NCBI RefSeq assembly: GCF_025215095.1
Contig: NZ_JALHAP010000079.1
Location: 124,001 to 188,000 of the forward strand
DNA: 64,000 bases
Source of the DNA: Dryocola boscaweniae
Lineage (GTDB): Bacteria; Pseudomonadota; Gammaproteobacteria; Enterobacterales; Enterobacteriaceae
Direction of reading: 5' to 3'
Below, piece by piece: positions 47,271 through 55,866 of this stretch. The position numbers were made by a program, and so were the translations under genes. The notes beneath the pieces were generated by a model. That model was not told the DNA's origin. It was given only the letters and a program-made list of their open reading frames with translations, and made no database searches. Each line of letters starts with the position of its first letter. Positions within the stretch are counted from its first letter, which is position 1.

Positions 47271-48185
47271 TTAACCTTTAATTCCGCTGCTGGTCACGCC
47301 TTGTACGAAGTAGCGTTGAGCCAGGAAGAAGATGATGATCGACGGCAGAATGGAGATGCTCGCCATTGCCAGAATTTCGTTCCACGGTGCGCCTTCGGTG
47401 ACGTCGATAGACATCTTGAGCGCCAGTGCAATCGGGTATTTATCCACGCTGTAGACGTAAATCAGCGGCCCGATAAAGTCGTTCATTGACCACATGAACT
47501 GGAACAGGGCGACGGAGATAATGGCCGGTTTGAGGATTGGCACCACCACGTACCACAGCACCTGGAAGGAGTTGCAGCCATCAATCTGGGCGGCTTCTTC
47601 CATATCGCGCGGCACGCCACGCAAGAACTGGATCAGCATGAAAACAAAGAACCCCTGGGTCGCGAATGCCAGCGGTAAATAGAGCGGCAGATAGCTGTTC
47701 AGCATGCCCATTTCACGGAACATCAGGTACTGAGGGATTAACAGCACGGTGCTTGGCAGCAACATGGTGGTAATCAGCGTGGCGAACCAAAACTTCTTAA
47801 ACGGGATCTCAAAGCGGGCAAAGCCATAAGCCACAATCGTTGAAGAGATAATGGTTAAAATCACTTTCGGAATGACGTACTGGAACGTGTTCCACATGTA
47901 ATGACCGAAGGTGTACTCGGTACCGGTTTTCCAGCCGTTGACGAAGCCGTCGCTGGTTGGATGCGCAGGCCACAGGCCGAGCGTGGTAAAGATTTCATGG
48001 TTCGGTTTAAAGGATGCCGAAAACATCCATACCAGCGGATAAAGCATCAGCAAACCGACCGCTAAAAGAATGACATAACGGATGACGCGGCTAATTTTTT
48101 CACGACGCAAAGTGCGCTGGACTTCCTGTTCAGCAAGGTCCGCAGCGTTGCTTGCCGGTAACTGGCTTTGTTGAATATCAGCCAT
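47271..48185 (-). CDS. togN: permease of the oligogalacturonide ABC importer (TogN-like)
   Basis: A 304-residue MalG-type permease with six membrane helices (first about 35-55, YVILLAVGLLMLYPLVWMFSAS). The EAA loop that contacts the ATPase is EEAAQIDGCNSFQVLWYVVVPILKP. The start MADIQQSQLPASNAADL at 48185 overlaps the end of togM by 8 bp, so the two are coupled. Upstream in-frame codons belong to the togM region and are not expected to be used. Confidence 0.9.
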   Translation of the reverse strand: MADIQQSQLPASNAADLAEQEVQRTLRREKISRVIRYVILLAVGLLMLYPLVWMFSASFKPNHEIFTTLGLWPAHPTSDGFVNGWKTGTEYTFGHYMWNTFQYVIPKVILTIISSTIVAYGFARFEIPFKKFWFATLITTMLLPSTVLLIPQYLMFREMGMLNSYLPLYLPLAFATQGFFVFMLIQFLRGVPRDMEEAAQIDGCNSFQVLWYVVVPILKPAIISVALFQFMWSMNDFIGPLIYVYSVDKYPIALALKMSIDVTEGAPWNEILAMASISILPSIIIFFLAQRYFVQGVTSSGIKG

Positions 48186-49068
48186 TTTTGCCTCCCTTAT
48201 CGGCAGAGTAGAACACCCAATATTTCGATGACTTAAAGGCGATGGAGGCAAAGACCGCCACGACCAGGAACAGAACCCACGCCAGCGCTGCGCCATAACC
48301 CATTTCGAAGTATTTGAACGCCGTGTCGTAGATATAAAGCGAGAAGAGGTAGGTATAGTGAGTCGGGCCGCCGCCGGTAATAATGTACGGCGCGGTAAAC
48401 TCCTGGAACGCCTGAGTCGTTTGCATAATGAAGTTGAAGAAGATAACCGGCGTAATCAGCGGCACGGTGACTTTCGTGAACATTTGCCATTTGGACGCGC
48501 CGTCGATCATCGCCGCTTCGTACTGGGATTGCGGTACGTTTTGCAGCGCGGCGAGGAAGATAACCATGGCGGAGCCAAACTGCCATACGCGGAGCAAGGT
48601 TACGGACATCAGCGCCAGAGACGGCTCGCCCAGCCAGTTCACCGGGTCAAGACCGAACACGCCAATAAAGCTATTGAGCAGGCCGTCGATGGCGAACAGA
48701 GCGCGCCACAGCACGGCGATAGCCACGGAGCTGCCGAGAATAGAAGGGATGTAATAAGCAGTACGGAAGAAACCAATGCCGCGCAGCTTGAAGTTAAGAA
48801 CAAATGCGATGCCAAGGGCAAAAGCAAGTTTTAGAGGGATGGTTAAAAACACGTACGCGAAAGTCACGCCCATGGATTTCCAGAACAGCGAATCCTCGGT
48901 CAACATGTAGCGATAGTTTTCAATACCGGTGAAAACCGGCGGGTTCATCAAGTCGTACTCAGTAAAACTGAGGAAGAAAGATGAAACAAACGGGAAGGCG
49001 GTAAAGACAAGAAGCCCTATTATATAGGGCGATATCCACGCCAGTCCCAACATCTTGTTTTCATTCAT
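48178..49068 (-). CDS. togM: permease of the oligogalacturonide ABC importer (TogM-like)
   Basis: A 296-residue MalF-type permease, six membrane helices, first at about 8-30 (LAWISPYIIGLLVFTAFPFVSSFF). The EAA loop is YEAAMIDGASKWQMFTKVTVPLITP. It is the first gene of the togMNAB cluster and follows a long control region. Assignment of the substrate rests on the gene set (KdgM, Ogl, KduD, KdgF) and KdgR-type boxes. Confidence 0.9.
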   Translation of the reverse strand: MNENKMLGLAWISPYIIGLLVFTAFPFVSSFFLSFTEYDLMNPPVFTGIENYRYMLTEDSLFWKSMGVTFAYVFLTIPLKLAFALGIAFVLNFKLRGIGFFRTAYYIPSILGSSVAIAVLWRALFAIDGLLNSFIGVFGLDPVNWLGEPSLALMSVTLLRVWQFGSAMVIFLAALQNVPQSQYEAAMIDGASKWQMFTKVTVPLITPVIFFNFIMQTTQAFQEFTAPYIITGGGPTHYTYLFSLYIYDTAFKYFEMGYGAALAWVLFLVVAVFASIAFKSSKYWVFYSADKGGKNG

Positions 49069-49295
49069 ACATACCTACCTGGCATCCAATGGTTTAAAAA
49101 ACAGTTGTTACAAATTCGTTGTGAAAACACATCGTTTCCTGTTCCCGGAAAACGCGGGTAATATTTCTGGCGCGCTACGCAACTTTTCGAGAATTAAATA
49201 ACCCAGTTATTTCAATAACGTAAATAAATCTATGTCAGTTGTTACTCACGCTATTTCTTTGGGTTTCATTAACTAACAAACCGCGGTTCCTGATT

Positions 49296-49314
49296 TATAA
49301 AACAGCGTTTTAAT
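49296..49314. promoter_or_regulatory. KdgR-type operator upstream of togMNAB
   Basis: TATAAAACAGCGTTTTAAT matches the consensus AATRAAAYRNYRTTTYATT with two mismatches, both in the flanks. It lies 228 bp upstream of the togM start, implying a long leader or action at a distance. Confidence 0.6.
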
Positions 49315-49372
49315 TCATCTTATTACTATTTGTAACGGCGTCATTCAATAAATGATGGAAATGTGATCGGAG

Positions 49373-49389
49373 TCGAAACGCCGTTTCGA
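49373..49389. promoter_or_regulatory. perfect 17-bp palindrome between togM and fepE
   Basis: TCGAAACG-C-CGTTTCGA, arms of 8 bp around one base. Its AAACGCCGTTT centre resembles a KdgR core but the flanks do not. It could be a KdgR site variant or an operator of another regulator, for example a LacI-type one. Confidence 0.5.
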
Positions 49390-49760
49390 TTATTTGAAGT
49401 GAGTGGGGATTTTGGCCCAAAACCAGGCAAATTCCTGAATATAGGAAAGTTCTAAAACTGCAAGAGATGGTAGTTGTTTTTAAGACAAATCTTGGGAATA
49501 ATGGAGCCTCTCCTCAGGCACTTTTTAACCAACCGTAAGCATATGTAAGCGCGCTGGCAGTAGCGATTACCTTGTAAAAAGTGCCTTTCAGACAATGCTT
49601 TGCAATCAAAAGTGATATTCACAAGGAAAATGATGTGCTGCATATCCCTTGTTCATAAACGTCCCGTTATTGCTTGTTCTGAGGTTGTCGCACGAAAGCG
49701 TTTTTTCGTGTCCGGCATCTGGCGTAGATCATTTTTCCATCAACTTTTAAGCGGCCAGTT

Positions 49761-50897
49761 ATGTCTTCTATCGAAGTAAAACCCAGTCAGTTAGAAAGCG
49801 CTTCTTCTTATAAAATGCTGTCCCCTGCGCGTGAAGAGATAGATTTACTGAATCTGTTGGCGACATTATTCGCCGCCAGAAAGCAAATTGTTGCCATCAC
49901 GTTTGTCTTTATTCTGGCGGGCCTTGCGGCGAGTTTCCTGCTGCCCCAAAAGTGGACCAGCCAGGCGATTATCACCGCGCCTGAAAACGAGCAGATGATT
50001 GAGCTGCGCCGCGCGATGATCAATATGACGGTGCTTGGCGTGGGCGCGAAGGTTGAAGCGGGCACTATCTACAATATGTTTTTGAAAAAGTTCGATTCCC
50101 AGACGCTACGTGAGCAATTCCTCGCTCAGTCTCCTTACGTGCAGGCGCTGTTGAACAATCAGGAAGTTGATAACAGCGAGCTGCACCGAGCGATTATCAG
50201 CGTTTCGGAAAAATTCAAATCCCTCAACAACATAGACCTGAAAAAGACAGACAACGCGCCATACTCTTCCTGGACCCTGAGTTTTGTCGCGCCGGATGCG
50301 GGCGACGCCCAACAGGTGCTGGAAAATTACATTCAGTTTATTACCGCTGAGGTGAAAAAGGATGTGCTGCAGGATTTGAAAAATGCGGTTGAGCTAAAAA
50401 TTGCCTTTGAGAAAGACAAGCTGCAGTTGGATCGCACGATGCTGGAAAATCAGCATAATATTAACGTGCAGCGTCTGGGCTACTCCTTGCAGGTGGCAAA
50501 TGCTGCCGGGATAAAAAAACCCGTTTACAGCAACGGCCAGGCGGTGAAAGACGACCCTGATTATTCTGTCGCGCTGGGTGCCGATGGTTTAGCTGAAAAG
50601 CTCAAAATTGAGCAGTCCATTAAAGACGTCGCTGAGCTGAACGCATCAATGCAGAACCGTGAACATCTGCTTACCCAATTGGCCACTCTTAACGTTGGCG
50701 ATGTGAACTTCACGCCGTATAAATATCAGATGCAGCCTTCATTGCCGGTGAAAAAAGATGGTCCGCGCAGGTCCTTAATTATCGTACTTGCGGCGTTTCT
50801 GGGTTTGATTGTTGCATCGGGTACGGTGCTGATGCGACATGCCATAGGTAGCCGCATGGAGATGGAAAATCCTCTGGAGATGGAAAAGATTATCTAA
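49761..50897 (+). CDS. fepE: LPS O-antigen chain-length regulator, FepE/Wzz family
   Basis: A 378-residue polysaccharide co-polymerase anchored in the inner membrane. TM1 is about residues 41-60 (VAITFVFILAGLAASFLLPQKW) and TM2 about 338-360 near the C-terminus, with a large periplasmic coiled-coil domain between and the proline-rich PSLPVKKDGPRR segment before TM2. NAAGIKKPVYSNGQAVKDDP matches E. coli FepE word for word, so it is FepE (very long O-antigen) rather than WzzB. In E. coli fepE is in the enterobactin region; here it lies between the Tog and KdgF genes, with no other LPS gene nearby. It is convergent with kdgF. Confidence 0.88.
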   Translation: MSSIEVKPSQLESASSYKMLSPAREEIDLLNLLATLFAARKQIVAITFVFILAGLAASFLLPQKWTSQAIITAPENEQMIELRRAMINMTVLGVGAKVEAGTIYNMFLKKFDSQTLREQFLAQSPYVQALLNNQEVDNSELHRAIISVSEKFKSLNNIDLKKTDNAPYSSWTLSFVAPDAGDAQQVLENYIQFITAEVKKDVLQDLKNAVELKIAFEKDKLQLDRTMLENQHNINVQRLGYSLQVANAAGIKKPVYSNGQAVKDDPDYSVALGADGLAEKLKIEQSIKDVAELNASMQNREHLLTQLATLNVGDVNFTPYKYQMQPSLPVKKDGPRRSLIIVLAAFLGLIVASGTVLMRHAIGSRMEMENPLEMEKII

Positions 50898-50919
50898 GGC
50901 CGGTTTATTCCTTATATAA

Positions 50920-50937
50920 CGGCTCCTTTTGGAGCCG
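50920..50937. terminator. hairpin between fepE and kdgF
   Basis: CGGCTCC-TTTT-GGAGCCG, 22 bp after the fepE stop and 14 bp after the kdgF stop. It can act on both strands. Confidence 0.7.
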
Positions 50938-50951
50938 CTGTCGTTTGTAGC

Positions 50952-51275
50952 CTACTTCAGAAAATCTTCGCGAATTGGCGTGAAGGTATCCAGCAGCGTG
51001 CCGGCGGCCAGGCATACGCAGCCGTGCATCACGTGGGGCTCTTTATACAGCGTATCACCCGCTTTTACCGTGTGGACTTCATCGCCGATGGTGAACTCAA
51101 ACTCGCCGGACAGTACGTAAGTCAACTGCTCGTGGGGATGATTGTGCATCGGACCCACAGCGCCCGTTTCGAAGTTAACTTGTACCGCCATCATTTGGCC
51201 GCCGTGCGCCAGAATGCGGCGGCTCACGCCTGCGCCGAGAGAGTCCAGGGTGGTGTCTTTAAAAAAGGTAAACAT
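50952..51275 (-). CDS. kdgF: KdgF, cupin enzyme for unsaturated uronates
   Basis: A 107-residue single-domain cupin. KdgF catalyses ring opening of 4,5-unsaturated galacturonate (from lyases) to the linear ketone, feeding the KduI/KduD steps. Cupin motif 1 is GPMHNHPHEQLTYVLSGEFEF and motif 2 ends HVMHGCVC, supplying the metal histidines. The start MFTFFKDTTLDSLG at 51275 has AAGGA seven bases upstream; the frame opens 51 codons earlier but that stretch spans the KdgR box. It is divergent from ygeA. Confidence 0.92.
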   Translation of the reverse strand: MFTFFKDTTLDSLGAGVSRRILAHGGQMMAVQVNFETGAVGPMHNHPHEQLTYVLSGEFEFTIGDEVHTVKAGDTLYKEPHVMHGCVCLAAGTLLDTFTPIREDFLK

Positions 51276-51292
51276 TCGCAGATCCTTATCTA

Positions 51293-51311
51293 AGTGAAAC
51301 ATTGTTTCATT
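51293..51311. promoter_or_regulatory. KdgR-type operator at kdgF
   Basis: AAGTGAAACATTGTTTCATT region: the 19-mer AGTGAAACATTGTTTCATT (51293-51311) matches the KdgR consensus with one mismatch and is a near-perfect palindrome. It lies 18 bp upstream of the kdgF start. It is the best KdgR-type box in the window. Confidence 0.85.
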
Positions 51312-51439
51312 TTTATAATCGTATCGCGAAAAAGATATTTGCGATAGCTCGCCGGTGATAATTGCTGCGGCGATCACGCTTTCATTGTTCGACAAACCTC
51401 TGCTATAACCGGGGAATAACGATGACAAGGTGACAAATA

Positions 51440-52138
51440 ATGAAAACGATAGGCCTGATTGGCGGCATGAGCTGGGAATCTACTCTTCCTTATTATCGCC
51501 TGATAAATGAAGGCGTGAAGGCGCGTCTGGGCGGGCTGCACTCGGCGAAGATCCTCCTGCACAGCGTGGACTTCCATGAAATTGAAGCCTGCCAGTCCAG
51601 CGGGGAATGGGACAAAGCGGGCGAGATGCTGGCGGATGCGGCGCTGGGGCTACAAAAAGCGGGCGCGGAAGGCATTGTGCTGTGCACGAATACCATGCAC
51701 AAAGTGGCGAACCACATTGAATCACGCTGCGGTTTGCCGTTTTTGCACATTGCAGATGCAACCGGCAGGGCGATTACCGCGCAGGGCGCAACCAGGGTGG
51801 CGCTGTTGGGCACGCGTTACACAATGGAGCAGGATTTTTATCGTGGTCGCCTGCACGCGGAATTCGGCATTGAATCACTGATCCCCAATGAGCCGCAGCG
51901 CCTGCGTATCAACCAGATTATTTTTGAAGAGCTGTGCCTGGGGAAAATCACCGCGGCATCCAGACGCTATTACCAGCAGGTTATCGAAGACCTTAAGCAG
52001 CAGGGCGCGCAGGGTGTGATTTTCGGCTGCACGGAGATAGGCCTGTTGCTGCGACAACAGGATTGCCCGCTGCCCGTGTTTGATACTGCTGCAATCCACG
52101 CCGAGGATGCGGTCAATTTCATGCTTGATGAACGATAA
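51440..52138 (+). CDS. ygeA: aspartate/glutamate racemase-family protein YgeA
   Basis: A 232-residue PLP-independent amino-acid racemase; E. coli YgeA is a broad-spectrum amino-acid racemase. The two catalytic cysteines are in VLCTNTMHK (about residue 81) and FGCTEIGLL (about residue 194). The N-terminus [25 protein letters not shown] is the family signature. AAGGTGACAAATA precedes the ATG. In E. coli ygeA is also next to lysR. Confidence 0.94.
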   Translation: MKTIGLIGGMSWESTLPYYRLINEGVKARLGGLHSAKILLHSVDFHEIEACQSSGEWDKAGEMLADAALGLQKAGAEGIVLCTNTMHKVANHIESRCGLPFLHIADATGRAITAQGATRVALLGTRYTMEQDFYRGRLHAEFGIESLIPNEPQRLRINQIIFEELCLGKITAASRRYYQQVIEDLKQQGAQGVIFGCTEIGLLLRQQDCPLPVFDTAAIHAEDAVNFMLDER

Positions 52139-52342
52139 TTTTTTCTCTGCTATTTCAAAGAATTAAGCGGCAAAAAACCTTATCCTCACGGCGCGTCGGG
52201 TCATCCCCGGCGCATTCTGTGTTATAAATTTGTTAAGCAGCGCACATATTTCAATAAGCTGCACCTCTGACATTCCCACAAATCTGGCGGCTGAGCCCAT
52301 GCTCTCCCGCCTTTTGTCAAATTTGTACCCGGGAGTTATTCC

Positions 52343-53509
52343 ATGCCTGTTTCCTTACTGGCGCTGGCGATGAGTGCCTTTGCCATCGGCACGACGGAGT
52401 TTGTCATTATGGGTCTGCTGCCCGATGTGGCCGGCGATCTTCATATTTCGATTCCTACCGCCGGCTGGCTCATCAGCGGCTACGCGCTCGGCGTGGCCAT
52501 CGGTGCGCCGATCATGGCTCTGTTAACGGCCCGACTGCCGCGCAAGCTCTCGCTCGTGCTGTTGATGGTGATTTTTATCATCGGCAACCTGCTATGCGCC
52601 GTGGCTATCTCTTATAACTTCCTCATGCTGGCGCGTATTATCACCGCGCTTTGCCACGGGGCATTTTTCGGTATCGGCGCCGTGGTGGCGGCAAGCCTTG
52701 TCGCCCCGAATCGCAAAGCCTCGGCAGTTGCGCTGATGTTTACCGGCCTGACCCTTGCCAACGTGCTCGGCGTGCCGATTGGCACCTGGTTTGGGCAAAT
52801 GTACGGCTGGCGCTCGACTTTTTGGGGCGTGGCGGCGATCGGCGTGATTGCATTTATTGCGCTGATTATCAGCCTGCCTTCGCAAAAAGATGAGACGCCC
52901 ACGGATTTAAGGCGCGAAGTCAGCGCGCTGGGCAACGGCAAACTGTGGCTTTCTTTGTCGATGACGGTCTTCTTTGCCGCAGCAATGTTTGCGCTGTTTA
53001 GCTACGTGGCGCCAATGCTGTTGCAGGTAACCGGGATTACGCATCAGGGCGTGAGCTGGACGCTATTCCTGATGGGCGCGGGGCTTACGGTGGGGAATAT
53101 TCTGGGCGGGCGTCTGGCCGACTGGAAAGTCTCTGTCAGCCTGATGCTGAGCTTTACGTTTATCGCCATTTTCTCGCTGCTGTTCCGCTGGACGAGCCAC
53201 GGCATGTGGCTTGCTGAAATTACGCTGTTCTTGTGGTCGATGGCGGCGTTCGCTACCGTGCCGGCGCTGCAAATCAACGTGGTGCTGCACGGCAAAGATG
53301 CGCCAAATCTGGTTTCTACGCTCAATATCGCCGCCTTTAACGTGGGCAATGCACTGGGGGCGTGGGTGGGCGGTATGGTTATCGCGCGCGGTTATGGTTT
53401 AACCGCCGTGCCGGTGGCAGCCGCGGGCCTCGCGGTGATTGGGCTGATAATCTGCCTGATTAACTTCAGCAACGGCACCGGACATCACCAACCGGCGACC
53501 GAGCAGTAA
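52343..53509 (+). CDS. MFS drug/sugar-efflux-type transporter (YdhP/AraJ-like)
   Basis: A 388-residue inner-membrane protein with 12 predicted helices of the DHA1 family. It has FAIGTTEFVIMGLLPDVA at the start, the loop 2-3 region LTARLPRKLSLV, and helix 5 motif GLTLANVLGVPIGTWFGQ. The substrate is unknown; the closest named relatives I recall are YdhP and AraJ. It stands between ygeA and lysR, where E. coli has no gene. The lysR stop is 1 bp from its own stop, convergent. The ATG at 52343 has CGGGAG upstream. Confidence 0.88.
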   Translation: MPVSLLALAMSAFAIGTTEFVIMGLLPDVAGDLHISIPTAGWLISGYALGVAIGAPIMALLTARLPRKLSLVLLMVIFIIGNLLCAVAISYNFLMLARIITALCHGAFFGIGAVVAASLVAPNRKASAVALMFTGLTLANVLGVPIGTWFGQMYGWRSTFWGVAAIGVIAFIALIISLPSQKDETPTDLRREVSALGNGKLWLSLSMTVFFAAAMFALFSYVAPMLLQVTGITHQGVSWTLFLMGAGLTVGNILGGRLADWKVSVSLMLSFTFIAIFSLLFRWTSHGMWLAEITLFLWSMAAFATVPALQINVVLHGKDAPNLVSTLNIAAFNVGNALGAWVGGMVIARGYGLTAVPVAAAGLAVIGLIICLINFSNGTGHHQPATEQ

Positions 53510-53510
53510 A

Positions 53511-54434
53511 TCAGGCGTCGAGCAGCGCATTTAGCGGGTCGCTATAAATATGCATGTTGTCATGCAGATGCTCGCTAAAGGCGCTGACCAGCGCGGAGGC
53601 GGGGCGGTGCAGGGGGCGAATCAGGCTCACGGTAAAAGGCACCGCCACGCTGAAACGCCGGGCGACTACGCCGCTTGAGGCGTAATCCAGCGCCGTAAGC
53701 GGATTGACTACCGAAACGCCCGCCCCCGCTCGTACCATCGCGCAAACCGAGGCCGCGCTGTGGGTTTCCACCACCATCCTGCGCTTAACATCGTGCTCCT
53801 GAAAGAGCGCATCAAGAAGCTGCCGATAGCTGTCGGTACGTGACAGGCTAATGTAATTTTCTCCGGCGAAATCCTGCGGCGTCAGCTTTGCTTTATGGGC
53901 CAGGCGGTGTCCGGCAGGCAACACGCAAACCTCATTTAAAGTCAGCAGCGTCTGGCGCTCCGTACCTGCGGGCGTGGAGATATTTTCCGTCAGCCCTAAA
54001 TCGTGGCGTTGCGCTGAGAGCCACTCCTCAAGAAGCGGTGATTCCTGCGGCACAATATTCAGGCTCAGTTCCGGGTAGCGCGCCAGAAACGGCTGCACCA
54101 GCAGCGGCAGGAAAGACTGAGAGAAGACCGGCAGGCAGGCGATAGACAGCTCGCCCTGGCGGAATTCACGCAGGCTTTCCGCTGCGTTGACGATCCTGTC
54201 CAGCCCATACCATGAACGCTGCACTTCTTCAAAAAGCCGTAGCCCCTGAACGGTAGGATGCAGCCTCCCACGGCTGCGCTCAAAGAGTTGCAGACCAATG
54301 AGTTTTTCAAGGCGGGCCAGCTCACGGCTGACGGTGGGCTGCGAGGTATGTAGCAGGCCTGCCGCTTCGGTAAGGTTTCCGGCGGTCATCACGGCATGAA
54401 AAATTTCGATATGGCGCAGCGTTACGGATGGCAT
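53511..54434 (-). CDS. lysR: LysR, transcriptional activator of lysA
   Basis: A 307-residue founding member of the LysR family. It activates the divergent lysA gene when diaminopimelate is plentiful relative to lysine. The winged helix-turn-helix is at residues 4-63 (AVMTAGNLTEAAGLLHTSQPTVSRELARLE) and the effector-binding domain follows. Sequence is close to E. coli LysR except for the C-terminal tail. 169 bp separate it from lysA. Confidence 0.95.
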   Translation of the reverse strand: MPSVTLRHIEIFHAVMTAGNLTEAAGLLHTSQPTVSRELARLEKLIGLQLFERSRGRLHPTVQGLRLFEEVQRSWYGLDRIVNAAESLREFRQGELSIACLPVFSQSFLPLLVQPFLARYPELSLNIVPQESPLLEEWLSAQRHDLGLTENISTPAGTERQTLLTLNEVCVLPAGHRLAHKAKLTPQDFAGENYISLSRTDSYRQLLDALFQEHDVKRRMVVETHSAASVCAMVRAGAGVSVVNPLTALDYASSGVVARRFSVAVPFTVSLIRPLHRPASALVSAFSEHLHDNMHIYSDPLNALLDA

Positions 54435-54603
54435 GGTTTTCGACTTTTATGGCGTTTTAACATTCGTATGGGCGGCTAAGCGAAACGCACCCGTCATGAT
54501 ACAAATGTATATCACAAGTGAATAGACTTGCGAGAAATCGATATTTTTTCTTCATCTTCGGCTGTGGCGTAATAAACAAAATAATTTATTGCCGGAGCTA
54601 ACG

Positions 54604-55866
54604 ATGCCACGCCCACTCAATACAACCGACACCGCGCTGAATGCGAAAAACCTGCTGGCGCTGCCTGCTGAATTTGGCTGCCCGGTGTGGGTTTATGACG
54701 CGGAAATTATCCGCCGGCAGATTGCCCAGTTGCGCCAGTTCGACGTGATTCGTTTTGCACAGAAAGCGTGCTCGAATATTCATATTCTGCGTCTGATGCG
54801 CGAGCAGGGCGTGAAGGTGGATTCGGTATCGCAGGGCGAAATTGAGCGTGCGCTCGCGGCGGGCTTCAACCCGCAGGAAAACCCGGACGATATCGTGTTT
54901 ACCGCCGATATGATCGATGAAGCCACGCTACGGCTGGTGGCGGAGCAAAAAATACCGGTCAACGCAGGCTCGGTCGATATGCTGCAACAGCTCGGCGAAG
55001 TTTCTCCAGGACACCGCGTCTGGCTGCGCGTAAATCCGGGCTTTGGACACGGTCACAGCCAGAAAACCAATACCGGCGGTGAAAACAGCAAACACGGCAT
55101 CTGGCATGCCGATCTGCCGCAGGCGCTGGAGATGATTCAACGCTACAACCTGCATCTGGTCGGCATTCATATGCATATCGGCTCGGGCGTGGATTATGGC
55201 CATCTGGAGCGCGTTTGCGGGGCGATGGTGCAGCAGGTTATCGACTTTGGGCAGGATCTGGAGGCCATTTCCGCAGGCGGCGGTTTATCTGTTCCTTATC
55301 GAGAAGGCGAAGAGACTATTGATACCAGCCACTATTTTGGCCTGTGGAGCGCGGCTCGCGACAAAATCGCCCGGCGTCTTGGTCATGCGGTAAAACTTGA
55401 AATTGAACCGGGGCGTTTTCTGGTGGCGGAATCTGGCGTGCTGGTAGCCCAGGTGCGTTCCGTAAAAGACATGGGATCGCGCCACTTCGTGTTGATCGAC
55501 GCCGGTTTTAACGATCTGATGCGCCCGTCTATGTACGGCAGCTATCACCACATTTCAGCCATGGCCTGCGACGGGCGCGACTTATCCACGCAGCCGCCGA
55601 TCGATACCGTCGTTGCCGGGCCACTGTGTGAATCAGGGGATGTCTTTACCCAGCAGGAAGGCGGCAAAGTGGAAACTCGCGCGCTCCCGCCGGTTAAAGT
55701 CGGTGATTATCTGGTGCTGCATGATACGGGAGCATACGGCGCGTCTATGTCTTCAAATTACAATAGCCGCCCGCTGTTACCGGAAGTGCTGTTTGATAAC
55801 GGGGCCGCGCGTTTGATTCGTCGCCGTCAGACTATTCAGGAACTGCTCGCGCTGGAACTACTTTGA
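54604..55866 (+). CDS. lysA: diaminopimelate decarboxylase
   Basis: Makes L-lysine from meso-diaminopimelate; PLP alanine-racemase-fold decarboxylase. It has 420 residues, the E. coli length. The PLP lysine is in RFAQKACSN, the glycine-rich phosphate loop in ISAGGGLSVPY, and the substrate motif PLCESGDVF carries the catalytic cysteine. The ATG at 54604 (MPRPLNTTDTALNAKN) follows GGAGCTAACG. Its last 9 bp overlap the end of the convergent LacI-family gene. Confidence 0.96.
   Translation: MPRPLNTTDTALNAKNLLALPAEFGCPVWVYDAEIIRRQIAQLRQFDVIRFAQKACSNIHILRLMREQGVKVDSVSQGEIERALAAGFNPQENPDDIVFTADMIDEATLRLVAEQKIPVNAGSVDMLQQLGEVSPGHRVWLRVNPGFGHGHSQKTNTGGENSKHGIWHADLPQALEMIQRYNLHLVGIHMHIGSGVDYGHLERVCGAMVQQVIDFGQDLEAISAGGGLSVPYREGEETIDTSHYFGLWSAARDKIARRLGHAVKLEIEPGRFLVAESGVLVAQVRSVKDMGSRHFVLIDAGFNDLMRPSMYGSYHHISAMACDGRDLSTQPPIDTVVAGPLCESGDVFTQQEGGKVETRALPPVKVGDYLVLHDTGAYGASMSSNYNSRPLLPEVLFDNGAARLIRRRQTIQELLALELL

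Larger units (their letters stand above)
49069..49760. other. long divergent control region togM / fepE
   Basis: 692 bp without a credible gene. It holds a KdgR-type box, a 17-bp perfect palindrome that overlaps a poor CRP-like half-site (TGTGATCGGAGTCGAA, 49362-49377), and AT-rich DNA on both sides. A 63-codon frame on the minus strand (49452-49643) has no features of a gene. Confidence 0.6.

Noticed and set aside
49452..49643. 63-codon frame on the minus strand between togM and fepE
   Set aside because: No ribosome site, no recognisable sequence and AT-rich control-region composition.
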